Source: Bacteroidota bacterium (GTDB lineage Bacteria > Bacteroidota > Bacteroidia > NS11-12g > UBA955). From it: 64,000 nt of DNA. The stretch spans positions 62,001 through 126,000 of the forward strand of contig JAURFW010000003.1 of the NCBI GenBank assembly GCA_030834125.1, written 5' to 3'. The notes under the pieces were generated by a model. That model searched no databases, was not told where the DNA came from, and was given only the letters and a program-made list of their open reading frames with translations. Of this stretch, positions 1 through 8,331 are shown in pieces (positions within the stretch are counted from its first letter, which is position 1; the number at the start of each line of letters is the position of its first letter). The translations under genes were made by a program, and so were the position numbers.

Positions 1-303
1 AATGGAAACAACCAGCAAGAGGAAATTTTTACCAAACGAGTTCGCGCAGGCAAGAGAACTTACTTCTTTGACGTAAAAGCAACAAGAAACAACGATTATT
101 ACATTACAATAACCGAAAGTAAACGCAGTCGCTTTGATGATGGAAGTTTTGTGAAAACTAAACTTCATTTGTATAAAGAAGATTTTAACAAGTTCTCTGA
201 TGCACTTAACGAAACCGTTGGTCATGTTAAGTCGAACTTATTGCCGGAGTATAACTTTGATGAGTATACCCGTCGCGAGGAGGACGATTCCTCAGAAGGA
301 TAA
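1..303 (+). CDS. PUR-like nucleic-acid-binding protein (DUF3276), 5' partial
   Basis: Frame 1 is open from the first base to TAA at 301-303 (100 codons visible; the start lies outside the window). The peptide has the composition and pattern of the Bacteroidota DUF3276/PUR family: a basic stretch (TKRVRAGKRTYFFDVKAT), a second strand-rich block (DYYITITESKRSRFDDGSF) and an acidic tail ending EEDDSSEG. Family knowledge: small proteins resembling one eukaryotic Pur-alpha repeat, binding single-stranded DNA/RNA. The ORF ends 20 nt before a strong terminator, so it is the last gene of its transcript. Function beyond nucleic-acid binding is not inferable. Confidence 0.75.
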   Translation, partial: NGNNQQEEIFTKRVRAGKRTYFFDVKATRNNDYYITITESKRSRFDDGSFVKTKLHLYKEDFNKFSDALNETVGHVKSNLLPEYNFDEYTRREEDDSSEG

Positions 304-323
304 AAATCCACTGGTTTAAAAAA

Positions 324-357
324 AGCAGAGCCCCAAATTTGGGCTCTGCTTTTTTTT
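324..357 (+). terminator. Rho-independent terminator after the PUR-like gene
   Basis: A perfect 10-bp stem (324-333 agcagagccc with 341-350 gggctctgct) encloses a 7-nt loop and is followed by a run of T to 357. It separates the PUR-like gene from the downstream membrane-protein operon. Confidence 0.93.
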
Positions 358-380
358 GGGCTACTCACATCTTTTCGTTC

Positions 381-388
381 TATTTTTG
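381..388 (+). promoter_or_regulatory. -7 box TATTTTTG, 5 nt before start
   Basis: Perfect match to the Bacteroidota -7 element TAnnTTTG, between the terminator at 324-357 and the ATG at 393. Its G lies 5 nt before the A of the start codon, so transcription should begin at or next to the ATG (leaderless or near-leaderless). Confidence 0.65.
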
Positions 389-392
389 TTGT

Positions 393-917
393 ATGCTTAA
401 ACGCGCAGTTATTTATGGACTTGCATTCGGCTCATTGAGTGCAAGTATGGTTCTGATCTTTTTGATGAATGAATTGTATAGACAAAGAAATTGGTTATCG
501 GCACTGCCAATGCTAGCGAATATTATCATTGTTGGTATGGGTGTCTATTTGTTCATTAAAGGAAGTATGAAAATAGCGACTGACAAACCACTAACATTGG
601 GAAAGGCACTGTTTTGGAGCCTAATAGTTGGTTTGTTTGCATCGTTGGTAAATGTGGGGACTTATCAATACATCCAAAACAATAAAACAGAGGTTTATCA
701 AACCTATATATCTGTGCAAAAGGAGGCTATGAAAAGTCACATAATGGCGGATTCAAGCATTGATGAAAACGATAAATTAGTGAAAATAAAGGACTCGGAA
801 AAAAGTATTGATGAAAATTTTAGTTGGGGAAATTTTGCCCGTTCAGAAATTCAAATGTCTTTATCTATTGCATTAATTATCACACTATTGGTGTATCTTT
901 CCAATTCAAAAAGATAG
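393..917 (+). CDS. Four-helix membrane protein, DUF4199-like
   Basis: 174-residue protein with hydrophobic helices at roughly residues 5-25, 38-55, 65-90 and 150-170 and a charged, Lys/Glu-rich stretch (about 95-145) between the third and fourth. The layout resembles the Bacteroidota DUF4199 family (unknown function, often near envelope or glycosyltransferase genes); this assignment is tentative. The ATG at 393 was chosen over an upstream in-frame TTG at 339 because 339 lies inside the terminator hairpin and a -7 box ends 5 nt before 393. plsC begins 4 nt downstream, suggesting co-transcription with the lipid gene. Confidence 0.6.
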   Translation: MLKRAVIYGLAFGSLSASMVLIFLMNELYRQRNWLSALPMLANIIIVGMGVYLFIKGSMKIATDKPLTLGKALFWSLIVGLFASLVNVGTYQYIQNNKTEVYQTYISVQKEAMKSHIMADSSIDENDKLVKIKDSEKSIDENFSWGNFARSEIQMSLSIALIITLLVYLSNSKR

Positions 918-921
918 TAAA

Positions 922-1656
922 GTGAAAAAAGTATTAACCTATATTTATATTGCTTGGTATGCCATTGTTTTTGTAGGTTTTTTTCTTGCAATATATCCAA
1001 TACTGTGGTTATTACTTCGTTCTCCAAAAACATATCGATCTGCAGACTACCTCAGAAAGGCATGGGGTCGTTTTGCTTCTTATGTAGGACTAATGATTCC
1101 AAAAATCACCTATGAAGAACGCTTAGACCCTAAGAAGCAATATATAATTTGTCCTAACCACATCTCATATATTGATATTGTTCTTACAGGTGGATTCTTG
1201 CCAACATTTAACTTTTTCATGGCAAAAATGGAACTTAAGAATATTCCAATATTTAATATTTGGTTTAAAACTATAGACGTGCCAGTTAAGAGAGAAAACT
1301 TAAGAAGTTCGCATACGGCCTTTATTGAGGCCGGTAAGAAACTTGATACGGGTATGAGTTTAATAATTTTCCCCGAAGGAAGAATCCCTAAAAATGTCCC
1401 GGAGTTAAAACACCCTTTGAAATTAGGGGCATTTAAACTTGCTATTGAAAAAGGACTTCCGGTTGTTCCTGTAACTATTCTAGACAATCATAAACGTTTT
1501 GATGTCTATAAATATACCATGTCACCAGGTAGAATGAGAATGATTGTTCATGCACCGATTGAAACAAAAGATTTATCGAGTGATTCAGCAGAAGCTCTTG
1601 CTGAGCAAGTATATTCGATAATAAATCAACAACTTAAAGACTCAAAAGCAATATGA
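922..1656 (+). CDS. plsC: 1-acyl-sn-glycerol-3-phosphate acyltransferase
   Basis: 244 residues, GTG start. An N-terminal hydrophobic anchor (about 8-33) precedes the PlsC/LPLAT acyltransferase domain. The catalytic HX4D motif is visible as H80-ISYI-D85 (context CPNHISYID), and the phosphate-binding block FPEGRIP lies near residue 153. The enzyme transfers an acyl chain to the sn-2 position of lysophosphatidate at the inner membrane, giving phosphatidate. Length is usual for the family. It follows the membrane protein by 4 nt, and its stop overlaps the start of gatC (ATGA at 1653-1656), so the run appears translationally coupled. Acyl-acceptor specificity cannot be read from the sequence. Confidence 0.93.
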   Translation: MKKVLTYIYIAWYAIVFVGFFLAIYPILWLLLRSPKTYRSADYLRKAWGRFASYVGLMIPKITYEERLDPKKQYIICPNHISYIDIVLTGGFLPTFNFFMAKMELKNIPIFNIWFKTIDVPVKRENLRSSHTAFIEAGKKLDTGMSLIIFPEGRIPKNVPELKHPLKLGAFKLAIEKGLPVVPVTILDNHKRFDVYKYTMSPGRMRMIVHAPIETKDLSSDSAEALAEQVYSIINQQLKDSKAI

Positions 1657-1949
1657 AAATTTCCGAAGAAAGAGTAGAGCAACTAGCCAAGTTGGCACGT
1701 TTAAAATTTGAAGGTGCTGATAAGGACCAAATAAGGGAAGATTTAGACAAAATTCTTGATATGTGCGAGTCATTAAAGCAAGTGAATACCGATGGGGTAG
1801 AGCCGCTAATTTACATGACCGAAACAAAAACAGAGTTAAGAGATGACAATGTGGTTCAAGAAATCAGCAAAGATCAAGCATTAAAAAATGCACCAAAGGC
1901 CGATAGTGACTTTTTTAGAGTGCCTAAGGTTATTGAAAACAATGCCTAA
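1653..1949 (+). CDS. gatC: Glutamyl-tRNA(Gln) amidotransferase subunit C
   Basis: 98 residues with the GatC pattern throughout: N-terminal helix with [12 protein letters not shown], the [12 protein letters not shown] helix, the GVEPL turn, and an acidic segment ending LRDDNV. GatC is the small structural subunit that stabilises GatAB, which amidates misacylated Glu-tRNA(Gln). gatA and gatB are not in this window, as is common when gatC is unlinked. The start overlaps the plsC stop by 4 nt. The stop is overlapped by the start of the downstream ABC ATPase (ATG at 1942). Confidence 0.92.
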   Translation: MKISEERVEQLAKLARLKFEGADKDQIREDLDKILDMCESLKQVNTDGVEPLIYMTETKTELRDDNVVQEISKDQALKNAPKADSDFFRVPKVIENNA

Positions 1950-2631
1950 TTCAACTCATCCATTAATATCTATTAAAAAACTTACGAAAACCTATGTTTT
2001 AGGTGAACAAATAGTTAATGCACTTAAGGGTGTTTCATTAGATATTAATAAAGGAGAATATGTTGCATTAATGGGCCCTAGTGGTTCAGGAAAAAGTACA
2101 TTAATGAATATTATGGGTTGCTTAGATTCTCCATCACAAGGCGAGTATTGGTTAAACCAAAATGAGGTTTCCAAGATGAGCGATTCTGAACTTAGCGGTG
2201 TACGAAACGAGGAGATAGGATTTGTGTTTCAAACATTCAATTTATTAAACCGTATGACCGCACTGGAAAATGTAGCATTGCCATTGGTATATTCCGGTGT
2301 TTCACGCAAAGATCGAGAAGAACGAGCTTCATTGGTTTTGGAGCGTGTTGGATTACAAGACCGTATGTTACATAAGCCTAATGAGCTTTCTGGTGGTCAA
2401 CGTCAGCGTGTTGCTGTGGCACGGGCCCTTGTTAATAATCCGAATTTGTTATTGGCAGACGAGCCCACCGGTAATTTAGATACAAAAACGAGCCATGAAA
2501 TAATGGCGTTATTTGAGGAAATCCACAATCAAGGAAATACAATTGTTTTAGTAACGCATGAAGAAGATATTGCCCAACATGCCAAATCTATTGTACGCTT
2601 ACGAGACGGAATGATAGAAAAAGTGAATTAA
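1942..2631 (+). CDS. ABC transporter ATPase, LolD/MacB type
   Basis: 229 residues. Complete ATPase set: Walker [10 protein letters not shown] (about 45-52), Q-loop FVFQTFNLL, signature [15 protein letters not shown], Walker [12 protein letters not shown] and switch-H VTHEE. The [13 protein letters not shown] region and the short length are typical of the MacB/LolD/FtsE class, whose permeases work by mechanotransmission on lipoproteins or efflux substrates. The start was set at 1942 ([18 protein letters not shown]) because the longer frame to 1888 lies wholly inside gatC. No permease gene is adjacent, so the partner is encoded elsewhere; LolD with unlinked LolCE is one possibility. Confidence 0.85.
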   Translation: MPNSTHPLISIKKLTKTYVLGEQIVNALKGVSLDINKGEYVALMGPSGSGKSTLMNIMGCLDSPSQGEYWLNQNEVSKMSDSELSGVRNEEIGFVFQTFNLLNRMTALENVALPLVYSGVSRKDREERASLVLERVGLQDRMLHKPNELSGGQRQRVAVARALVNNPNLLLADEPTGNLDTKTSHEIMALFEEIHNQGNTIVLVTHEEDIAQHAKSIVRLRDGMIEKVN

Positions 2632-2677
2632 CCGTTGGTTAAAACATTTCTTTTTTTCATCTTGCAACTGAAAGTAT

Positions 2678-4183
2678 ATGATTCCAACTGCAATTTCTTG
2701 GTATTTTAAACAACGTCATGTTGAATTGTGGCGTCTAGCCATGGATGCAGAAAACCAGCAGCGCGAATTACTTGATTATTTTACTCGCATTTTAAGTCGA
2801 ACAGAATATGGTGAGAAATATCAAATTAAAGCAGGTGATTTGTATGAGGAGTTCTCTCAAAAACTTCCAATTATTGGATATGAAGAATTAAAACCGTTTA
2901 TCAAACGGTCTATGGATGGCGAAATAGGGTTAATTTGGCCTTCTGAAATCACGTGGTTTGCAAAAAGTTCAGGCACTACAAGTAATGAAAGTAAGTTTAT
3001 TCCGATTACCTATGAGGCTATGGAATATACTCACTTCAAGGGTAGTAAAGAACCATTAACTCAGCATTTTCATTTTAATCCTAATTCACGTCTTTTTGAG
3101 GGCAAGGGATTGCTAATTGGTGGTTCAAACAACATTAGTCAAACCAATGAAAATGTATTTGTAGGTGATTTAAGTGCAGTGCTTATGGCTCATTTACCAA
3201 GCTGGGCAAATTGGAAAAGCACACCAGATATAGGAATTGCAACTTTACCAAATTGGGAAGAAAAACTTGAGCGTATGGCACATGCTACAAAGGATGAAAA
3301 CGTAACAAGTATTAGTGGTGCCCCAACATGGACAATGGTATTAATTCAGCGAATTTTAGAAATTACAAAAGCGGATAACATTCATGAAGTTTGGCCAAAT
3401 TTGGAATTGTTTATTCATGGTGGAATGAGCTTTGAACCCTACAAATCAATTTTTCAAAAGTTAGCACCTTCCCCCCAAATGCGTTATATCGAAACCTATA
3501 ATGCAAGTGAGGGATTTTTTGGTGTTCAAGCTTATGAGCATCAGTCAGAGATGTTGTTAACAACGCATCACGGAGTATTTTACGAGTTTTATCCTGTAAC
3601 AAAAGGCCCTGATTTTGCTATACCATTATGGGAAGTTGAACCGGGCATTCAATATGCAGTAGTTGTAACAAATAATAGTGGATTGTGGCGTTATGCTATT
3701 GGAGATACCATCATATTTACACAAACGCCGGATGCAAATTACGATGTTCCATATTTGTTTCGTTTCTCAGGTAGAACTAAACTCTTTATAAATGCTTTTG
3801 GAGAAGAGTTGATAATGGAAAATGCTGAAACTGCAGTTTCTTATGTTTCCGAAAAACTAAATCTTGAGTTGGTAGATTATACCGCAGCACCTTGTTTTGA
3901 TAAAGGTCAAGAGGGACATGAATGGATTTTTGAATTTAAAGTGCCACCATCAAATGTAAATCAATTTCGCGATGAGTTAGACCTTGCTCTTAAATCTGTT
4001 AATAGCGATTATGAAGGTAAACGGGTAGGAGATTTATTAATGAAGCCTCCAAAAGTGATAATAGCCCCTAATTTAACCTTTCATAATTGGTTGAAAATAA
4101 AGGGAAAACTAGGTGGTCAAAACAAAGTTCCAAGACTGAGAAATGATAGACAAATAATTGAAGAAGTGTTAAGTTTACTTTAA
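2678..4183 (+). CDS. GH3-family adenylate-forming enzyme
   Basis: 501 residues matching the GH3 (auxin-responsive) superfamily end to end. The nucleotide-binding loop FAKSSGTTSNESKFIP lies near residue 90-105, the YNASEGFFG motif near 270, and GDTIIFT plus GRTKLFINAFGEEL mark the hinge and C-terminal domain. Plant GH3 enzymes adenylate a carboxylic acid and conjugate it to an amino acid. Bacteroidota carry conserved GH3 proteins whose acyl substrate and acceptor are unknown. It is followed at 25 nt by kbl, which has its own -7 box, so co-regulation is possible but not shown. Family confidence is high; the reaction is open. Confidence 0.85.
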   Translation: MIPTAISWYFKQRHVELWRLAMDAENQQRELLDYFTRILSRTEYGEKYQIKAGDLYEEFSQKLPIIGYEELKPFIKRSMDGEIGLIWPSEITWFAKSSGTTSNESKFIPITYEAMEYTHFKGSKEPLTQHFHFNPNSRLFEGKGLLIGGSNNISQTNENVFVGDLSAVLMAHLPSWANWKSTPDIGIATLPNWEEKLERMAHATKDENVTSISGAPTWTMVLIQRILEITKADNIHEVWPNLELFIHGGMSFEPYKSIFQKLAPSPQMRYIETYNASEGFFGVQAYEHQSEMLLTTHHGVFYEFYPVTKGPDFAIPLWEVEPGIQYAVVVTNNSGLWRYAIGDTIIFTQTPDANYDVPYLFRFSGRTKLFINAFGEELIMENAETAVSYVSEKLNLELVDYTAAPCFDKGQEGHEWIFEFKVPPSNVNQFRDELDLALKSVNSDYEGKRVGDLLMKPPKVIIAPNLTFHNWLKIKGKLGGQNKVPRLRNDRQIIEEVLSLL

Positions 4184-4193
4184 ATCAAATGGT

Positions 4194-4201
4194 TATTTTT
4201 G
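4194..4201 (+). promoter_or_regulatory. -7 box TATTTTTG upstream of kbl
   Basis: Perfect TAnnTTTG in the 25-nt gap between the GH3 gene and kbl, ending 8 nt before the kbl ATG. It suggests that kbl has its own promoter with a very short leader. Confidence 0.55.
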
Positions 4202-4208
4202 AAGACTT

Positions 4209-5402
4209 ATGTATGGCAAGATTAAAGAACACTTGCAATCTGAGCTTCAACAAATTGAGGAAGCAGGGCTGCTAAAAAGAGAAAGAATTATCACAACGGA
4301 GCAAGATGCTGTTATTAAACTTGATTCAGGAGAAGAAGTAATAAATTTTTGTGCAAATAATTATCTTGGACTAAGTTCACACCCGCGTATTGTTGACGCT
4401 GCTAAAAAGGCAATAGATACACATGGTTATGGTATGTCAAGTGTTCGTTTTATTTGTGGTACTCAAGATATCCATAAAGAGTTAGAAAAGGCGATTGCTG
4501 ATTTTTACGGTACGGAAGATACCATTTTGTATGCAGCAGCATTTGATGCAAATGGAGGAGTTTTTGAACCTTTATTTGGTCCCGAAGATGCTATAATTTC
4601 TGATTCGCTCAATCATGCTTCAATTATTGATGGTGTAAGATTGTGTAAAGCGAAGCGCTATCGTTATGAAAATAACAACATGGAGGATCTTGAAAAGCAG
4701 TTACAACAAGCCAATTCTGATGGCGCTAGATTTAAAATAGTTGTGACAGATGGGGTATTCTCAATGGATGGATATGTTGCCCAACTTGATAAAATTTCTG
4801 AGCTTGCTGACAAACACGATGCACTAGTAATGACTGATGAGTGCCATGCCGCTGGTTTTATAGGAGAGACGGGAAGAGGTGTTCCGGAATATTGTGGGGT
4901 TCATGGTAAAATAGATATTGTCACTGGTACCCTTGGAAAAGCACTCGGTGGCGCGATGGGAGGATATACAACAGGAAAGAAAGAGATTATTGAAATTTTA
5001 CGTCAAAGAAGTAGACCATACTTGTTCTCAAACTCATTAGCTCCAAGTATTGTAGGTGCTAGTATTGAGGTATTTAAAATGTTAACAGAAACCACAGAAT
5101 TACGCGATAAATTAGAGAGAAATGTGAAGCGATTTAAGACTGGTATGAAAGAGGCTGGTTTTGATTTTAAAGACGGTGATAGCGCAATTGTCCCAATTAT
5201 GTTGTACGATGCTAAATTGAGTCAAACAATGGCTGATAAGTTGTTACAGGAAGGAATATATGTTATAGGTTTCTTTTATCCTGTTGTACCAAAAGAACAA
5301 GCAAGAATACGAGTACAACTTTCTGCTGGACACGAAGATGCTCACATTGACAAAGCTATTTCAGCATTTACTAAAATAGGCAAGGAGTTAGGTGTTATTT
5401 AA
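4209..5402 (+). CDS. kbl: Glycine C-acetyltransferase (2-amino-3-ketobutyrate CoA ligase)
   Basis: 397 residues, the usual length of the alpha-oxoamine synthase family (fold-type I PLP enzymes). Seen: substrate region [42 protein letters not shown], the [10 protein letters not shown] block with the PLP-contacting Asp and His, and the Schiff-base lysine K244 in GTLGKALGG. Kbl cleaves 2-amino-3-oxobutyrate with CoA to glycine and acetyl-CoA in threonine degradation. Its partner threonine dehydrogenase (tdh) is not nearby. BioF and serine palmitoyltransferase are relatives, but the [17 protein letters not shown] block is most like Kbl. The stop overlaps by 2 nt the stop codon of a small gene on the other strand. 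Confidence 0.9.
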   Translation: MYGKIKEHLQSELQQIEEAGLLKRERIITTEQDAVIKLDSGEEVINFCANNYLGLSSHPRIVDAAKKAIDTHGYGMSSVRFICGTQDIHKELEKAIADFYGTEDTILYAAAFDANGGVFEPLFGPEDAIISDSLNHASIIDGVRLCKAKRYRYENNNMEDLEKQLQQANSDGARFKIVVTDGVFSMDGYVAQLDKISELADKHDALVMTDECHAAGFIGETGRGVPEYCGVHGKIDIVTGTLGKALGGAMGGYTTGKKEIIEILRQRSRPYLFSNSLAPSIVGASIEVFKMLTETTELRDKLERNVKRFKTGMKEAGFDFKDGDSAIVPIMLYDAKLSQTMADKLLQEGIYVIGFFYPVVPKEQARIRVQLSAGHEDAHIDKAISAFTKIGKELGVI

Positions 5403-5506
5403 TTCTCTTTAACAGGTTTTTTAAGCACTTTATAAAAAAAGTAAGCAGTTACTAAGGTTACAAAAACCTGTGTAGAAACCATTGTTATTATTGCTGAGGT
5501 GCTCAT
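5399..5506 (-). CDS. MetS-like small subunit of the NSS transporter (35 aa)
   Basis: A 36-codon ORF that is easy to miss. It encodes one hydrophobic helix ([20 protein letters not shown], then AYFFYKVL) and a basic tail KKPVKEN. Size, topology and position match the small subunits encoded directly after methionine/alanine-type NSS transporters (MetS of the MetPS system). The transporter stop (TAA, complement of 5508-5510) is separated by a single base from this ATG, giving TAAAATG, so translational coupling is very likely. Its own stop overlaps the kbl stop from the opposite strand. Subunit role is inferred from context and family; the coding nature is well supported. Confidence 0.75.
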   Translation of the reverse strand: MSTSAIITMVSTQVFVTLVTAYFFYKVLKKPVKEN

Positions 5507-5507
5507 T

Positions 5508-7355
5508 TTATTTGTTTTTAAGTTTTCGTTTATTGTTAGCCATACGTACCAAAATTGCTAGGTAAATAAATAAACCTAACAGCATTAACTTGGCAAAGTA
5601 TCTGTAAAAGATTGGGTTTAAATGCCACCCCTCTGCAATTGGGAATCCAGCTTTAATTATATCTCCTTCTTTAACAAGAATCTTATCACCAGGGTTAAAT
5701 TCTTTATTTATTGTATCTCCGTCTATTGTTTTCAAGCGAATTATGGCCATTTGATCATTTTCTGAACCGTGGTCCACTGATAATATTGTTACCGATTTTT
5801 CCGATTCATACACACTGCTGAAAGGTGCTCGGTTATATTGAATATCGTTATCTGTTATTTGTCCAATAATACTACCATTATCAAACTCCCAAACTTCGGT
5901 AAATGCTTTTTCCCACTCACGGCCTTCCCATTTACTGCCTTTGGGTTGTGTCTTTGGTTGAATTAAGCTACCAATAAAAATTACTAATAATAAAACCGGA
6001 GTTACATATTTTAGTATTGGCTTGTAAATTTTAGGTAAACGAATATCAGCCCCATCTGTGATTTCTTTCCATCCTTTATCTATTCCAAAAACCCATGCAA
6101 ATAATATAGTTTCTGCAAGTGCGAAAACTACTAAAACCACTGTTCCTGCCCAATAGTCATATTGGTCAAAAACACCTTGTTGAAAGAAGATAACTGTAGG
6201 TAAACCCATTATTAGAGTTACAATACCAAATGTTAGTGCTGATTTTTTTACGCTTTGACCAAATTCATCTTGCATGAATCCCATCCAAGGTGTTCCCATG
6301 GCAAGGGAGGAGGTGATTCCAGCAAAGAATAATAAGCCAAACCACATAAATCCGGATAATGTACTAAGGAATGGTCCCCACTTTCCAAATAAATAGGGCA
6401 TAGTTTGGAATGCCATAGAGAATGATGCGTTTTCCTTAAGCCAATCTAGTCCTAAATATCCAACGGAAATTGGAATCACAATTGATGCACCCAAAACAAT
6501 TTCTACAAATCCATTCATCCATCCTGCAGCCATAGCATTTAATGCAACGTCATCTTTTGGTTTTATATAGGCAGCGTAGCAATGAATTGTACCCATCCCT
6601 ACAGATAAAGTAAAGAATATTTGTCCTGCAGCTGCAAGCCACACTTTTAAATCCCATAATGAGCTAAAATTTGGCTTCCAAAGGAAGTCCAAACCGGCGA
6701 AAGCATTACAATCTTCACACTCGGGGCTAGCACCACTATCGCCTAAAGTTAACCCTTTTATTGCGAGGAATATACCAAATAAAACAAGAAGGGGCATTCC
6801 AATTTTTGCTACCTTTTCAACCCCACCCTCTAAACCTTTTGATAAAATATATACATTAATGGCAAGACATAATATGTACAATACAACTGGTTGAAAAGGG
6901 ATACCTAAAGTAGAGCCATCCATAGATATAAAGTCCCCGAAAAATCCAGCTATGCTATGTTGATTTAGGCCTTCAAATGATTGTCCTAACGAATGAAAAA
7001 CATAACCAAGCGTCCAACTTTCAATAAAGCAATAGTATGCTGCAACGGCTACGTTGGTGAAAATTCCAAAAACTCCTAAGTATTTCCATAAGCGTTTCTT
7101 ACCCATATCATCCATTATAAATGGCGTACAATGATTTCCTTTTTTACCACCGAATCGGCCTGTAGACCATTCAATCCATAACAAAGGAATGCCCATTAGA
7201 AAAAAGCACACTAAATATGGAATAATAAAGACTCCACCACCATTATTTACCGCTTGAACTGGGAATCTAAGAAAGTTACCTAATCCTACGGCATTTCCGG
7301 CCATTGCAAGAATAAGTCCAACTCGAGTTCCCCATGATTGATTGCTTGTCGACAT
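5508..7355 (-). CDS. Sodium-dependent (NSS/SNF) amino-acid transporter with extramembrane insert
   Basis: 615 residues. The N-terminal NSS signature is clear: SWGTRVGLILAMAGNAVGLGN followed by FLRFP, then NGGGVF. It is a Na+-coupled symporter of the LeuT fold, probably for amino acids. The hydrophobic core runs to about residue 463. An unusual hydrophilic segment of about 120 residues (466-585; Trp/Glu-rich start, then a beta-rich part with GDKILVKEGDIIKAG) precedes one last helix (about 588-606). The start at 7355 was preferred over TTG 7403 because the conserved N-terminus begins there and a -7-like box (TATTTTCG, 7364-7371) lies 9 nt upstream. It is followed by a MetS-like subunit gene, suggesting a MetP-type methionine/alanine importer; substrate is inferred only. 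Confidence 0.88.
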   Translation of the reverse strand: MSTSNQSWGTRVGLILAMAGNAVGLGNFLRFPVQAVNNGGGVFIIPYLVCFFLMGIPLLWIEWSTGRFGGKKGNHCTPFIMDDMGKKRLWKYLGVFGIFTNVAVAAYYCFIESWTLGYVFHSLGQSFEGLNQHSIAGFFGDFISMDGSTLGIPFQPVVLYILCLAINVYILSKGLEGGVEKVAKIGMPLLVLFGIFLAIKGLTLGDSGASPECEDCNAFAGLDFLWKPNFSSLWDLKVWLAAAGQIFFTLSVGMGTIHCYAAYIKPKDDVALNAMAAGWMNGFVEIVLGASIVIPISVGYLGLDWLKENASFSMAFQTMPYLFGKWGPFLSTLSGFMWFGLLFFAGITSSLAMGTPWMGFMQDEFGQSVKKSALTFGIVTLIMGLPTVIFFQQGVFDQYDYWAGTVVLVVFALAETILFAWVFGIDKGWKEITDGADIRLPKIYKPILKYVTPVLLLVIFIGSLIQPKTQPKGSKWEGREWEKAFTEVWEFDNGSIIGQITDNDIQYNRAPFSSVYESEKSVTILSVDHGSENDQMAIIRLKTIDGDTINKEFNPGDKILVKEGDIIKAGFPIAEGWHLNPIFYRYFAKLMLLGLFIYLAILVRMANNKRKLKNK

Positions 7356-7449
7356 GTAACTTCCGAAAATAGGAGAAAAAGGAAGAATGACAAAAATTCT
7401 CAATTAATTAAGTGTAAAAATCACAACTTAATTAACTGTTGTTAGGGTT

Positions 7450-8310
7450 TTATAATGAAGTTGATTTGGCGTTAGTGTTAATTGCCAATTTTTTGCCTCT
7501 AAAGTTCGCTTGTTGCCGAAACTTAGGAAGCATATTTTCGAATTGGTCAAGATATACACTTTGTTCACCATCACTAAGGGCTTCTTCGGGTTGGTTATGT
7601 ACTTCAATGATTAATCCGTCTGCTCCAGCTGCCAGTCCAGCTAAACTGAGTGGTTCGATTAAATCTCGATTACCTGTTCCTTGTGATGGATCTAAAATAA
7701 TAGGCAAATGGCTTAGTTGCTTAACCAAAGGAATTGCTGCAATATCTACGGTGTTACGAGTTGCTGTTTCAAATGTTCTAATTCCACGCTCACATAAAAT
7801 TACTTGACTATTCCCGCTTGAAACAATATACTCTGCAGCAAGTAACCATTCTTCAACAGTGCTACTCATTCCTCTTTTTAATAATACTGGCTTCTTTATT
7901 TTACTAACTGCTTTCAATAGAGGATAATTTTGCATGTTGCGTGTACCTATTTGAAGTATATCTACATACTCATCAAACTCCTCTATTTTATCAATACTCA
8001 TTATTTCAGAAACCACTGACATATTATGGTCATCTGCAGCTTTTCGAAGAAGTTGTAAGCCTTCCGTTTTTAAGCCTTGAAAGGAATAAGGACTTGTTCT
8101 TGGCTTATATGCACCTCCCCTTAGAAAACGAATCCCTTTTTTCTTTAAAAATTCAGTGATAGTGTATATTTGATCTTCGTTTTCAACCGCACATGGTCCT
8201 GCTATTAGAAGTATATCTTTACCCACTTCCGTGCCGTTGATATTGATTATCGTATCTGACTTCTGCCATTCGCGGCTAACGAGTTGATATGGCTTTCGAG
8301 AGTTCGACAT
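7450..8310 (-). CDS. aroF: 3-deoxy-7-phosphoheptulonate (DAHP) synthase, type I beta
   Basis: 286 residues. First committed step of the shikimate pathway: phosphoenolpyruvate plus erythrose 4-phosphate to DAHP. Visible family blocks: IAGPCAVENEDQI (PEP site), RGGAYKPRTSPYSFQG, LQIGTRNMQNY, KPVLLKRGM, ILCERGIRTFE, PIILDPSQGTGNR and GADGLIIEVHNQPE (metal and PEP ligands C, H, E, D are in these blocks). There is no fused chorismate mutase and no ACT/FL-type N-terminal regulatory domain beyond about 30 residues, so strong allosteric control by fusion is unlikely. It is followed after 94 nt by the NSS transporter on the same strand; a functional link with amino-acid uptake is only suggestive. Confidence 0.93.
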   Translation of the reverse strand: MSNSRKPYQLVSREWQKSDTIININGTEVGKDILLIAGPCAVENEDQIYTITEFLKKKGIRFLRGGAYKPRTSPYSFQGLKTEGLQLLRKAADDHNMSVVSEIMSIDKIEEFDEYVDILQIGTRNMQNYPLLKAVSKIKKPVLLKRGMSSTVEEWLLAAEYIVSSGNSQVILCERGIRTFETATRNTVDIAAIPLVKQLSHLPIILDPSQGTGNRDLIEPLSLAGLAAGADGLIIEVHNQPEEALSDGEQSVYLDQFENMLPKFRQQANFRGKKLAINTNAKSTSL

Positions 8311-8331
8311 TATCTAATAAACGAAAATGAA

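Noticed and set aside
339-392. An upstream in-frame TTG start for the DUF4199-like protein
   Set aside because: It lies in the terminator stem-loop of the previous gene, and a -7 box is located downstream of it at 381-388.
1110-1487. A 125-codon open frame antisense to plsC
   Set aside because: It is the shadow of a well-defined acyltransferase frame, with no family resemblance.
7439-7807. A 122-codon plus-strand frame within the DAHP synthase gene
   Set aside because: It is antisense to an enzyme with all conserved motifs; the product is low in similarity to any known fold.
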